This document shows, in pieces, positions 12,382-23,700 of a DNA stretch of 64,000 bases. The translations under genes were made by a program, and so were the position numbers. Source of the stretch: Tomocerus qinae (taxonomy: Eukaryota; Arthropoda; Collembola; Entomobryomorpha; Tomoceridae); the NCBI GenBank assembly GCA_020055645.1, contig CM034546.1:130965875-131029874 (forward strand), given 5' to 3'. How positions within the stretch are numbered: position 1 is the stretch's first letter; each line of letters begins with the position of its first letter. The notes beneath the pieces were generated by a model. It saw only the letters and a list, made by a program, of their open reading frames with translations, searched no databases and was not told where the DNA came from.

Positions 12382-12985
12382 TTAGTGGACTATCATGCTC
12401 ATATCAACGAATACTAGCCTATTCAGGACCAATTGTCCTGAATATGAAGATGTTGGATCATTTTCGGGAATAAAAGATCCTAACACAGTTGGATCTATTA
12501 TGAATTCAATAGTTTCTGGTGATGAAGAGTTAGTCTTCGTCGTTTTATGGAAACCATTCAACGGGAAAATTGCAGAGATTCGGAAAGATTTTAAATACCC
12601 GGGTTTTGATTCCGTGATGTAAGGGGGTTGGGTCACTGTAAAAGTGATGGGCGTCTTCTGATTAATTTCCCCTTCAATAATATCTCCCGAATCGGGAATG
12701 ATCTTGGCAGGGATAGTTTTGTCAGCAATAAATTCTGCAGTAAGAGAGATTTTGTCATATTTTCTTAGCAACCTGTAGAAGTTGCCGTAAAGATATTCAT
12801 TGGTTGGATAAGAAGACAACCACATTCCATATGTTGGGCGTGAAATAAGTTCCTTTTCAGACTTAAAAACGAATAAAACAATCGAATCGCGTCATATTTT
12901 GCTGCCCCACAAGCCAATTTGTTCGATCTGAGTCAGGGATGAAAGATCCTTCCCCAGGTTTAGGTTTAGGCTTCACAACTCATCT
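12382..12985 (-). pseudogene. Decayed copy of the lectin repeat exon, 5' half
   Basis: The minus-strand translation from 12825 aligns closely with the repeat exon of lectin gene I, sharing for example PPYITES-x-PGYLK, IPAK-x-IPDSG and GDIIEGEI. Upstream of it, to about 12985, KPKPKPGEGSFIPDSDRT matches the start of that exon, but stops and frame changes separate the two parts. No signal peptide, CTLD or functional splice context is attached. It is best read as the remnant of a third long lectin gene or of a dispersed exon duplication. Confidence 0.7.
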
Positions 12986-13162
12986 ACAAGATAATTTAAC
13001 ATAACATTATTAAAACACTCCCATATAAATAGTAACATGCAAACTTGGCAAATTGGTAACATAGAAAGGTGGCAAAAACCAAAAAGTTTGAGAGCTAGTA
13101 CTTTCCTAGGAATAGTAAAACGTTAACTTTCGTTTCTATTACTACTGTATATTTTTCGGTGT

Positions 13163-13375
13163 CACGTTACGTAAATTGGTCCTATTAAACTGGTCTTGCT
13201 AAAAACCAACTGGTCCTACGGCCAAAAGTAAACTGGTCTTAGTAAATTACCAACTGGTCCTCCCGCGTTAGTAAACTGGTCTTGCTAAATATCAACTGGT
13301 CCTACTGCCAAAGGTAAACTGGTCTTCGTCAATTACCAACTGGTCCTCCCGCATTAGTAAACTGGTCTTTAACCT
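13163..13375. repeat. Tandem repeat with alternating AAACTGGTC and CAACTGGTCC motifs
   Basis: AAACTGGTCTT and CCAACTGGTCCTCC alternate with short spacers (GCTAAA, AGTAAATTA), giving about two to three copies of a unit slightly over 100 bp with internal half-repeats. A distantly similar array of CCAGTTCACC motifs lies at about 46620-46730. Confidence 0.65.
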
Positions 13376-13445
13376 ATTATTTAAGAATTAACGGCGTACT
13401 AGGGGCGAACGATTTCTCAATTAACAAACTTGACAAGTCTTTCAC

Positions 13446-13775
13446 TCCGGTCAGATTATGGCGATACCCGTTATGGTTAATACTATAGCGATACCCTTTA
13501 AGGTCAACGCTATGGCGAAACCCGTTAAAGTCAAGACTATAAACCTGTTAAGGTAAAGACTATGGCAATACCCGTTAAGGTCAAGACTGGCGATATCCGT
13601 TAAGGTCAAGATTTTAAACTCGTTAAGGTCAAGACTAAGACGATATCCGTTAAGGTCAAGACTATGGCGATATCCGCTAAGGTCAAGACTATGGCAATAC
13701 CCGTTAAAATCATGACTATGGCGATATCCGTTAAGGTCAAGACTATGGCGATATCCGTTAAGGTCAAGACTATAG
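13446..13775. repeat. Minisatellite with a unit of about 27 bp
   Basis: More than ten imperfect copies of a unit containing AAGGTCAAGACTATGGCGAT and ATCCGTT. Some copies are shortened (TGGCGATATCCGTT without CTA). The 127-aa minus-strand reading frame through it (SLDLNGYRH repeats) is a by-product and has no start context or homology I recognise. Confidence 0.8.
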
Positions 13776-14139
13776 TGCGAAAGCGGCAGAAAATGACTTA
13801 AATTTCTATTTTCAAAAATCAAAATATACTTCATTCTTTAAGTTTAAAAGAATTCTAAGGACTAAATGAGTCGAAGAATCTTCAATTTGAAATCATTTTC
13901 ACTTTCGAAAATCATTTTTATAGCATAATATCCTTTCAATTTAGAGTTAAACCATTTTGACCTTTGGTAGACGTTTAAATAATAGAGTATTAATTGCTGA
14001 ATTGAAAAGGAAGAGACAACGGGAAGGAGTAATGAGTGTGTGTACTATATTGGTGGGCGGGTGCAAGTGCAAGGTACTAATTAAGTTAGGTTAATTAATA
14101 CTATTAGTTAATATTAGTTAAATTCAATCATAATTCTTC

Positions 14140-14290
14140 TTGAATGTCCAGAGGAAAAGTTGCCAACACGAGAAGGGGTTGCTGAAGTGACTGCTACCGA
14201 CTCGGATGGGACATCCACTTTAATTGGGGTCAATTTTCCTGGAATTCCTGGTGATGATGATAAGCTGTTATTGTTCCACTTCAGCTACGA
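14140..14290 (-). pseudogene. Fragment of the lectin repeat exon, 3' half
   Basis: The minus strand reads SSPGIPGKLTPIKVDVPSES, matching the SSPEGIPGSFDPDKLDLPPE region near the end of the lectin gene I repeat exon. DNA similarity is also visible (CTACCGACTC, CCTGGAATTCC and GAGCTGTT-like blocks). No donor or CTLD-A exon follows. It lies upstream, in minus-strand order, of the 5'-half fragment at 12.4 kb, so the two cannot be one undisturbed exon. Confidence 0.55.
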
Positions 14291-14745
14291 AAATATAATC
14301 ACAATTCACAATGCGTCAATTTTCATAATTATATCATTATAGCGGAGACTCAATATTTTCATTATATTTATTTATTTACTAGGCACTAGGCCACCAGTAC
14401 TGTTACTAATAAAAAATTTCTGTGGCAATATTTTTTGGGTTGATTTCGAAATAAGCCAATATTAACTAAGAGTGTAGCTCATTTAGTGTATTTAATATGC
14501 ATTGCATATAAGCGCTTGCGCAATTGGGAACACACTACCACACGTACATCCATATATGGGCTTGTTATCTAAGAGGGTCGTTACAATAGTATTGAGGTTT
14601 TGAATCATACTGCTTCCTAACAAGCACCAGTACAGCTGTCAGAACCAAAGTTACTCACTTCCCCCAGACGGGGGGGGGGTGCGGCCGATTTGACCCATTA
14701 ACGAACTCGATCTGGGCTTTTGCCTTTCAAACTAAAAGACAAATT

Positions 14746-16665
14746 TCAAAAACTTTCAGACAGACCAATTACAAAATACTCCCATACAGGAATTTCCCAT
14801 TCCTGAAAAAGATAACTGGAAATTATTTGGAGAGCTTGCAACTAATTACCCAAATAATCAATCAAACTACAACAGCTGTTGACCACACGTTAACTTAGGC
14901 CACTTACCTGCTTGTCCAATTCTAATTGTTCGTATTCAGCAAGATACTCTTTCCTTTTCTTTATTGTTGTTTGTCTCCGAGTCTCCTCTCCTCGTGCCTT
15001 CATTCTGTTTACTCGTAAGTTCTAAAAACAAATCAGGGATAAATTTTGGAGGCAGAATGATACAACTAAATTAGTTCGTAGATCAAATCCTCTGTATTAT
15101 AATCATAACGTACTATTGAACGGCAACCGTCTACTCCAAATCCAACATGTCCAACATCATTGTCTGATGGGAATGATTCGAAAATTTTCACTTGAGGTAA
15201 ATTCCCACAACCTACAGTTCCCCTCATCTGTCTATGTAATTATTAAAATACATTTAAAAAAATTAAATGTTGGAAAAAATTGTTTCACAATATCGTCAGA
15301 ATTATTGTCATGAAAAAGTCCACTAATTGTCATTATTTAAACTATTTAATTGGTGATTAAGTAAGTATAGAAATTAGCCGCCAATTGTTTCGGTAATTCA
15401 GAAATTCCATAATTTTGTGAGTATTGAAATAAGATCTTACAACGGTCTCATGCAGATGAAGAATTTTTTTGAATCACAGTCCGATGCGGACCAAATTGGT
15501 GTCGTTCCAGGAAATTTCATATCAACGCAAATCTCTTTGACGAGGTTGGAGTCATCTTTTGGTTCACCATCCGACCACACTTTTACAATGCCATGGCCAT
15601 TATTTTCACGAAATTCCATAGCCTTCTTTAAGGGTTCCCATAATAGTATTAAGTAATTGGTGGAAGTAAATATTGCTCCGCTCCAGTAACTTGCATCTAA
15701 ATAGTCGGCTGTTACAAATAAAATCAAAGGTATTCTTAATTGTCTATCATTTTTTATCGATTTAAAATGTATTTTATGATTGATATTCTTTCAAGGCCGG
15801 GGTCACCAGGACACGTGGCTCCCCCACCCAGAAATTCAGAAAGATAAAGAAATGCTTGTCTAAAAACCGTAAAAGTTTTCGAGCATTCTTCCCCCCCCCC
15901 TAGTTATTTTTACTGGTTAAGGCCCTGATTCTTATGCAAGTTGCTAGGAATTATGAAATTATTAGATAGAGGATATAGGCCCAGGCCGTTATGTTGTCGT
16001 CATATTGTTAATTTTGTTTGTATATTTTTCACCGCTTTCTTTAAAACGAGGAGACATATTCAAAATTTCATTTTCTTCTTGAGACTCAATGACCAAAAGT
16101 GATAGTCCAGATCGTTCACACGTTCTCTTAGCATCATCCCAAGTTTGCTGTTGAAACAAAAAACATTTAATGACCAGGTGAGATTGTGGTTATAGTAAAT
16201 TTGTACTTGAACGACAGTGATATCCAGTAGCATTAAAACATGGTTTTCAATAATAAAGTGAAGGTACGTTTATAAATATCATTGAGAAATCGCCCAAATG
16301 GTGTTAAATATTATTCCAAACCATATTTTTGTCTCCTTTATTTCCCAGATATAAAATAATCCAATTTTAGGGCAATGTTATCGATTAAATAAATCATAAT
16401 GAAAAATGCTTCGTGTTTTAGTAGTATAGCTATCCATTTGTTACATTTTGGTATAAAAAGTCGGTGCAGTTTTTTGATTACTTATCAACTATCGTTTGTA
16501 TCTTTTAAATTTAATATTGCTTAGAAAACAAACCTTTGTCTTACTAATGGCGAAATCTCTTTCATTCAAAACACAAACAATTGATATCGATTTGGCGTCT
16601 CTTGCCTTAACAAATAGAGGAATGTACAATACACAAATAATAACAAAGTCAAGCCTAGACGCCAT
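14746..16665 (-). CDS. Small secreted single-CTLD lectin-like protein (lectin gene B)
   Basis: Six exons are proposed: 16665-16534 (signal peptide starting MASRLDFVIICVLYIPLF, then CVLNERDFAIS, the first strand of the CTLD), 16147-16033, 15708-15441, 15231-15114, 15021-14908 and 14802-14746. All phases close and give 267 residues. The fold markers are QTWDDAKRTCE, a WSDGEPKDD at the EPN position, CVDM and FFICMRP. The WND position reads WSASD, so the second calcium site is only partly conserved. After the CTLD come a CG-x-LPQV segment and a highly charged KARGEETRR tail. The last exon (EWEIPVWEYF...) is the weakest call; if it is wrong, the tail ends elsewhere. The gene shares exon order and phases with lectin gene C and with the 3' part of gene III. 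The ligand is unknown. Confidence 0.78.
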
Positions 16666-17131
16666 TAGGAAGTTTGTAAATTTGTCACACTCTACGGAAA
16701 CACGATAGAAATTAGTATTCTTTGTAGGATTGGTTGGAGTTTACATTCATATGAAATGTTCAAATGAAATCAAATTACCTTAAACTTAATAAACAAAAAT
16801 TGTCAAGGAATGTTGCCTATTTGCGCTTTGATATTGAGATACATCAATTTCGCAGTAAAAATCAATTACCTTAGCATATAACTACATATACTGTGCATAT
16901 AACTGTATCGTCGACTCAGAATAATGCACCCTTGAAATTTTTATATATTTATTATGTATTATTATTATTGATAGTTATTAGACGAAATGAATTACGAAGT
17001 AAATGTATCCTTACCTCTGCACCATTTAATAGGCAAAACACATAAAATTGGCAATTTTATATTTCAATGATCAATTAATTGTGCCTATATGCCAACCGCC
17101 TGCAAGAACACTAATAGAATTATCATGTATT

Positions 17132-17596
17132 AAGCTAGGTTGGTTTTGAGTGTCACTTTCCATTTTACTTCACCCATAGAAAAAAGGACGATTCAGTTAC
17201 TTATACTGTCTAAAAATTTAAATTCCCTCACCTGGGGCAAGGGCAATATTTTATTTGTGAATGTTTCTTTCAGACAGGGCATTAATTTCTTATTTCAAGG
17301 AATTTTTCTTGAAAAGTGAAATATTTGAAATATTTGAAATTAATGAATTTTTGATATAAATAAAAATGCGCATGTGTACAAGCATGCACAATTCATTCTC
17401 CCGCGAAATTTATTGAAATAAATGCTACGTACCCTATTTATTTCATTTATTTCAAATATTTAATTTTTCAAGGAAATTGGACATGAAATATCAAAATATT
17501 TCAAAGATTTTCCCTATTTATTTCCGAGAAATATTTCAAGTGCCATGTCTGGTTTCTTTGCGCACGAAGTGACAGTGACACTCAAAACCTAGCTTT
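17132..17596. mobile_element. MITE with AAGCTAGGTTTTGAGTG-type ends, interrupted by a second MITE
   Basis: The left end is AAGCTAGGTTGGTTTTGAGTGTCAC and the right end GTGACACTCAAAACCTAGCTTT. The body matches copies at 25212-25374 and 25886-26067. Bases 17271-17551 are a later insertion. Confidence 0.7.
17271..17551. mobile_element. hAT-like MITE nested in the previous element, with an exact 8-bp target site duplication
   Basis: The terminal repeats are CAGACAGGGCA and TGCCATGTCTG. GTTTCTTT stands on both sides (17263-17270 and 17552-17559). The interior is rich in inverted AAATATTTGAAAT / ATTTCAAATATTT motifs. Confidence 0.8.
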
Positions 17597-17855
17597 ACAG
17601 TCAATGATTAAATCGAATGTCAATATTTATTATCATAAAGTGACAACATTTTTAAAAAATCTAGCACTATTAGAAAATAGTGTTCGTAGTTAATGGTAGG
17701 TATTGTTAAAAAATACAAAATTGTTATAAAAATTTAAATGTGTATTAAATGTTCAATTTCTTATACAGGCATCGCTTTATCATTTAGAGAGTTTAGCTCA
17801 CAATTAAAATAGCAATCCCACATGTTTTATCCATATTTATAGAAATTCCACGGCT

Positions 17856-19521
17856 TCAGCAACCACCACCACAATTTCTATTTTTCATCGCTTCTGCCTG
17901 CCTTCGGATTTCTTCTCCTCGTATTTTCAACATTTCACCTCCTTGTTTCTGCTTTATTTCTTCTCCTCGTTTCTTCATTTCTTCTCCGCGTAATTTCTAT
18001 TGAAAATTATTAAACGTTGCAAATCTTATTTAAAGATCAGTATAAACAATACCATTTATCAATTTCAAGTTGCACAGTGGTTTTTACCGTTAAATACCAC
18101 CCACTAAAAATTAATGGTCAACATAAAGTATAATAATATAACATAATTATTGGAAACGACAAAAATAATTTTAAATTTCGTACAAATTTATCAATAAAAA
18201 TAGAAGTTGAAATTAGAAATAGCTTTTTAGCCGTAACTTTCATTAAAAATTTACTATTAGTTATAATGTCTGTTCACCAACCAAAGTTGAAGTCAATAAT
18301 AAAGAAAATTCTTATTAACAGATATAATTAATAACAATTAAATTGGCACGTTATTCCAAATTAAATTCTCGATATCAAAGTAAACAAAACCAAACTAACC
18401 AGTGAATTGCAGTCTTCGTCGTCTTTTTCGACTTTGACTCCTTCTAAAATTTTCACTTGGGGTAAATCACCACATTTGGCTGTTGCCCGAACCACCCTAC
18501 ATTATAACAGTGTGACATTACTATTTTGCCAATAAGGGGTTTATAAAGCACTCAAAGTTAATCCCATAAAGCCTCACGAGTGACGAATGCCATGGCAAAA
18601 ATGTCAAATCCCAAAAAGGTAGTAAAACTCAAAAAAGCGGCATTTTGCGTTTAAGCTTCATGCCGTGATGAAATTATGATTTTTAGAATGCCAATTATTA
18701 TAGAATAGTAAATATAATGGGAATTCGCAATGAGACTAAATAATAAAATTACAATAATAAGTCAGTTCCATTTTTTCAACATTTTAAGCAAATTGCATTG
18801 ACAAAACTTGCACAGCAGATTTTATAAAAATGATCTTACAATGGTCTCATGCAAATGAAGGGTTTTTTCGTTGCACAATCTGATGCAGACCAAACGGGAG
18901 TTGCTCCATGGAATTCCATATCAACACAAACCTCTCTGTCCTTGTTACCATCATCCTTTGGTTCACCAACCGCCCATGCTTTAACAATTCCATCAGGATT
19001 GTTTTCGACTACGTTTGGAGATTTTTTGGAGGGCTCCCAGAGAATTTGTATGTACTCAGTCGTAGTAAATTTTAAGGCGCTCCAAAAACTTGTGTCGACT
19101 AATTCATAAATAAATCTTGTTTTTAATATGCTTTAAGTAATATTTACGTTTTTTAAAACAATATTTATTCTCACGGTGTCTTTTAATTTGAGCAGATGAA
19201 TTTAAGACTAAGTTTTCTTCTTGGGATTCAATAACTAACTGCGACAATCCAGAACTTTCACATTTTTTCTTTGCATCATTCCAAGACATCTGTTAATTTA
19301 TACATTTTTAATTTACAAATAAATTGATTAGAAATTTCTGTTGCGATCAATAATTTTGGATTTAGTTTATAGTTTTTATACTCGTAAGATATCGGTCTAA
19401 CCTGTATTTCACTAACAACGAAATCTTTCTCATTCAGAACACAAGTTGTAACTGGTGGCAATATGGGCGCCAGTGCACCAAAAATTGTACACAGTATAAC
19501 CAAGTGAAGTGTTTGTGACAT
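17856..19521 (-). CDS. Small secreted single-CTLD lectin-like protein with a charged tail (lectin gene C)
   Basis: Five exons close exactly into 243 codons plus stop: 19521-19402, 19289-19175, 19098-18840, 18496-18400 and 17996-17856. The first exon encodes a signal peptide (MSQTLHLVILCTIFGALAPI) and the CTLD opening CVLNEKDFVVS. Exons 2 and 3 carry MSWNDAKKKCE, FWSALKF, WAVGEPKDD (EPN position), EVCVDM, VWSASDC and PFICMRP. Exon 4 has KCGDLPQVKILEG. Exon 5 is a 46-residue, very basic and acidic tail with three RGEE motifs that ends NCGGGC. The tail could be a helical segment with a terminal cysteine pair for cross-linking, but that is inference. All splice sites are GT-AG. This is the cleanest single-domain member and defines the exon phases of the family (0, 1, 2, 0). 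Its function beyond a secreted CTLD is unknown. Confidence 0.85.
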
Positions 19522-20770
19522 TCCTTGTAAAGTAATTATGCAATCTATAGATAAACTAAGAAATCGGAAATAAAAACTTTATCTTTTGCCACTTTTACTT
19601 TTTGACAAATTGTTTTAAACAATCAACATAAAAAACTACAATAAAACGGCATGATATACATTTTTTGATTTTTACAGAAATTAGTAAATCCTCCCGGAGG
19701 AATATCCCTGTAATAATGTCAATGATATATTTTTTTACCTAAACTTAAATAGTTTAATCACCTCGAAGTACAATAATGTGTTCAATGAAATGTAACGTTC
19801 AATGAAAAACTAAATGCCTAAAGTCTTTTATGAAACAAAAGTTAGAGATAACACAATAAAATTCACCGGAGTGACAACCCTCAGGACGTCAAAGATTATA
19901 ACAAATGCTCCATTCTTCAAATAATTTAGATTATTTAGTCATATTATGTAACTTAAAATAAGTATTCATTTTGCGACGTCAACTTTATTTTTATTTGATA
20001 TCTGATTGACCAATTTATTATGACCAATTGTTTTAAACCTTGTAATCATTGTCTATTGTTAACTACATTGAAAATTTCTTTCTGTCTTGGTAATACCCTG
20101 GGCGAGAGTCAATAGTAAAAATATACATTGTGATTTTTTTATATTTGATGACAGGTTTTATTTTACTTAGTTTAATGCTTAGATTTCTATTTTGTATCTA
20201 TGACCTTTAACCATGACTTATAACTACAGTATGAAGCTCAAATAAGTAGCCATATTAATTACCATATACAATTATATCTTCCCTTAACAGTTTACAATTT
20301 TAAAGATATTTTATCATCATAGTGTTAAAAATGCATTTAATGGTAAAAATGGTAAATTATGACAATGTATTGATACAAGTACACACAAGGCATATTAAAA
20401 TAAGCCTTAATGTTCTATTTTCGAAATACATTCATCGTCTCTATTTAAAATACATTGAGTTAGTATTTACATTCAAGTGTTCAGTAAAAAAGTCACAATT
20501 TAAACGACATTTATTCATTTACTACAGTTGTGGGTAAATTTTATTTTGGTCATATTATTTTAATTTTAACTTTAATTTTAATTACGATACATTCAAACAA
20601 ATTTTAACACGCAACGAAATAATATACATATTATTATCAATAAATATTATTATTTGTACAGGAATATGTAGGTATGTAAGAAAAATTTCAAAACGTAGTT
20701 TTTATTGTTAGTGGAAATAAAAATTCAGATATCATGCAACACAGCAGGGCAAGATTTCAATGTCGAATAT

Positions 20771-23700
20771 TCAACAAGTGTGACATAATTTTCGTCGCAT
20801 TGCCTTAGCTCTCCTTCGCATTTCTTTTCCTCGTTCTCTCATTTTATTTGCTCGTGATAACTATACACAATATAATATTTCCATCATAATTTGCTTGTCC
20901 TCTAAAATTAAAGATATACTGAAACAAAACGGACCGTATGTAAATGACAGTCCTCTATATCAGGCGGATGCGGAATTTGCGGATCTATTTCAGAAATGCT
21001 GACTTGGGGTAAGTGACCACAGCCAGCAGCTCTTCGCACATGCCTATTATTAGATCATTGGAACAAAAATAATAATCAACTCCTACGTCTAGCATTATTA
21101 GTATTAGTGTATCTTGCTTATCTATATGGAGCTTTATTGCGCTTTATTGCATGTTTTGTAAAAAAACCCAATAAACCCAGGGTTTTTAAGTGAAGTGGGT
21201 CGGGTTTTTTTACCAAAAAACCAAAAAGACCCCAACCCGGTTTAATACTAGACTTAAAATTTAAACAATAAATAAGCAAAAATGCAAAAAATTGTAAAAA
21301 TAGTATTAACAGTCTAGAAATCAGCATTTTGAAAAACCATAGAGTTCTATTTTAGCCGGCTTTTTTACATTTTGCCCACCCACCTGGGCAAAAGGGGCAA
21401 AAGTACCTAAAATTCAAAAATTTTCTCCAATTTTTACATCCTTTACTGTATTATTTAGCCCCATTTTGTGTTTTGCCCACTGTTACCCCTTTTCCTCACT
21501 AGCCATCTAGCAATTTACCCTCCCACTAGCCACTTTTGCCCCTTACCCACCTAGCCACTACCCACCGGCTAGTTTAACTCACAACCCTGAGCATTAACTT
21601 CCATTTAAACCTCTAATTTTTCAGTATTCATCGATAGATTAAATATTAGATTTAGGACGGTTTTTTGTGATTATAGTTAATTAAGAAAGAAGTAAATAAA
21701 TGGCTTGGAATAAATTGAATTTTGATAAATCTAAAAAATTCTAAAATCTAAAAATTGTTTATAAATCTCACATTGGTCTTATGCAAATAAAATACTTCTC
21801 CAAATCACAATCCGATACGGACCACACCGGAGTGGTTCCAGGGAATTGGATATCAACACAAACTTCTCTGCCATTTTTGGTATCATCTTTTGGTTCACCA
21901 GCCGCCCATACTTTTACAAGTCCATCGGCATTGTCGACACTAAAATTTGGAGTTCTTTCCAACGGTTCCCAGAAAAGGTTTATGTAACCTATCGTCGTTT
22001 TAAATCTTGCTGCACTCCAAAAACTTGTGTCAGCTGTATATGCTAATTAGCGAATAGCATTAGTAACAAAATTGATTAATGGCATTTTTATATTTCTTAA
22101 ACTGCCTTACAAAATTACTTCCTTGTTATGTTTCCTAACGTTAAGTGCAATACAACTCTAAATTTTGCTTTCTAAATTTCTCTATTTCCTATAAAAATGA
22201 TGTAAACAATTCTCGATTTTATAGTTTCTATCTTTTTGTATTGAATTTAACTGGCAAAAAGTTTTTTGCAACATAAACAGGATATAGGTCTGCGAAAGCC
22301 TAGCTAAATGTTCATTCATACTCCTATTTTCAACCATTTTCATATTTATTTAGTAGCTTTCAAAATCATTCCTTACTGCTTTCTTTAAAATGAGAAGACG
22401 AAATTAAAACTTCATTCTCCTTTTGAGATTCAATCACTAAGAGCGATAATCCAAATCTTTCACATTTTCTTTTCGCACCCTTCCAAGACAGCTGTAAATT
22501 CAAAATAAAACTAAGTTGAAATAGGCAATGTCTGACGACACAGTGTACATTTTAAGTAATGACAAGTAATTAGATAATGGAACGGCGCACGGACTTGATT
22601 GGTCACCTCACAATACTTACCTGAATATACTTAACGTAGTATGAAAAACACATTCTCATTAATCCCAATTACAATCCACAATTCTTAATCATAAATTATT
22701 TTATAGAAATAAGCTTTCCTACTATGCAACCTTTTTAATTTAAACAATTAATTTTAGGATTACATTTTTCTTATTTTAATCCCTTTTCGAATAAAGGTTC
22801 AAAAGTGGCCGATAGGAACATAAACTTCGATAATGATGCATTAGATTGAATGGCCAACAACATATTTCAAAACATTGTCCCATATAATATTATCTATTTC
22901 AGTGGTATAGATTAGTGGGAAATTGGAAATACATTTAAATTAATTCTAATCGAGTATAAAGTTGTACATATATAATTTATTTTAATTTTACCTTGATATT
23001 GCTGATGATAAAGTCCCTTTCAGTAAGAACACATGTCAGTGAAGTAGGAGTTGTAGTTATCCCGATTGTTGGTGAGGTTGTGTTCACTTGAATTGCCGTA
23101 GGTGTTGTGGTTACCAAATTACCACCTGTTGTTGTAGTTACGACATTTCCTGGTGGTGTAGTGGCTGGAGGAGTTGTATTTATATTCGGAGGAGAAGTTG
23201 TATTTATATTCGGAAAAGTTGTATTTATGTTCGGAGGAGAAGTTGTATTTATATTCGGGGGAGAAGTTGTATTTATATTTGGAGGAGAAGTTGTATTTAT
23301 AGTCGGGGGAGAAGTTGTATTTATAGTCGGGGGAGAAGTTGTATTTATATTCGGGGGAGAAGTTGTATTTATATTCGGGGGAGAAGTTGTATTTATATTC
23401 GGGGGAGAAGTTGTATTTAAAGTCGGGGGAGAAGTTGTATTTATAGTCGGGGGAGAAGTTGTATTTATATTCGGGGGAGAAGTTGTATTTATATTCGGGG
23501 AGAAGTTGTATTTATATTCGGGGAGAAGTTGTATTTATATTCGGGGGAGAAGTTGTATTTAAAGTCGGGGGAGAAGTTGTATTTAAAGTCGGGGGAGAAG
23601 TTGTATTTATAGTCGGGGGAGAAGTTGTATTTATATTCGGGGGAGAAGTTGTATTTATAGTCGGGGGAGAAGTTGTATTTATATTCGGGGGAGAAGTTGT

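Noticed and set aside
13451..13834. 127-residue SLDLNGYRH repeat ORF
   Set aside because: It is a product of the 27-bp minisatellite; no signal, splice or homology support.
14160..14342. 60-residue plus-strand ORF (MPTREGVAEVTATDSDG)
   Set aside because: It is antisense to the lectin repeat-exon fragment, whose minus-strand translation matches the paralogue.
15417..15656. Plus-strand ORFs opposite the CTLD-A exons (also at 2994-3212, 18849-19109, 21781-21987)
   Set aside because: They are shadows of the real minus-strand exons. All four resemble each other only because the exons are homologous.
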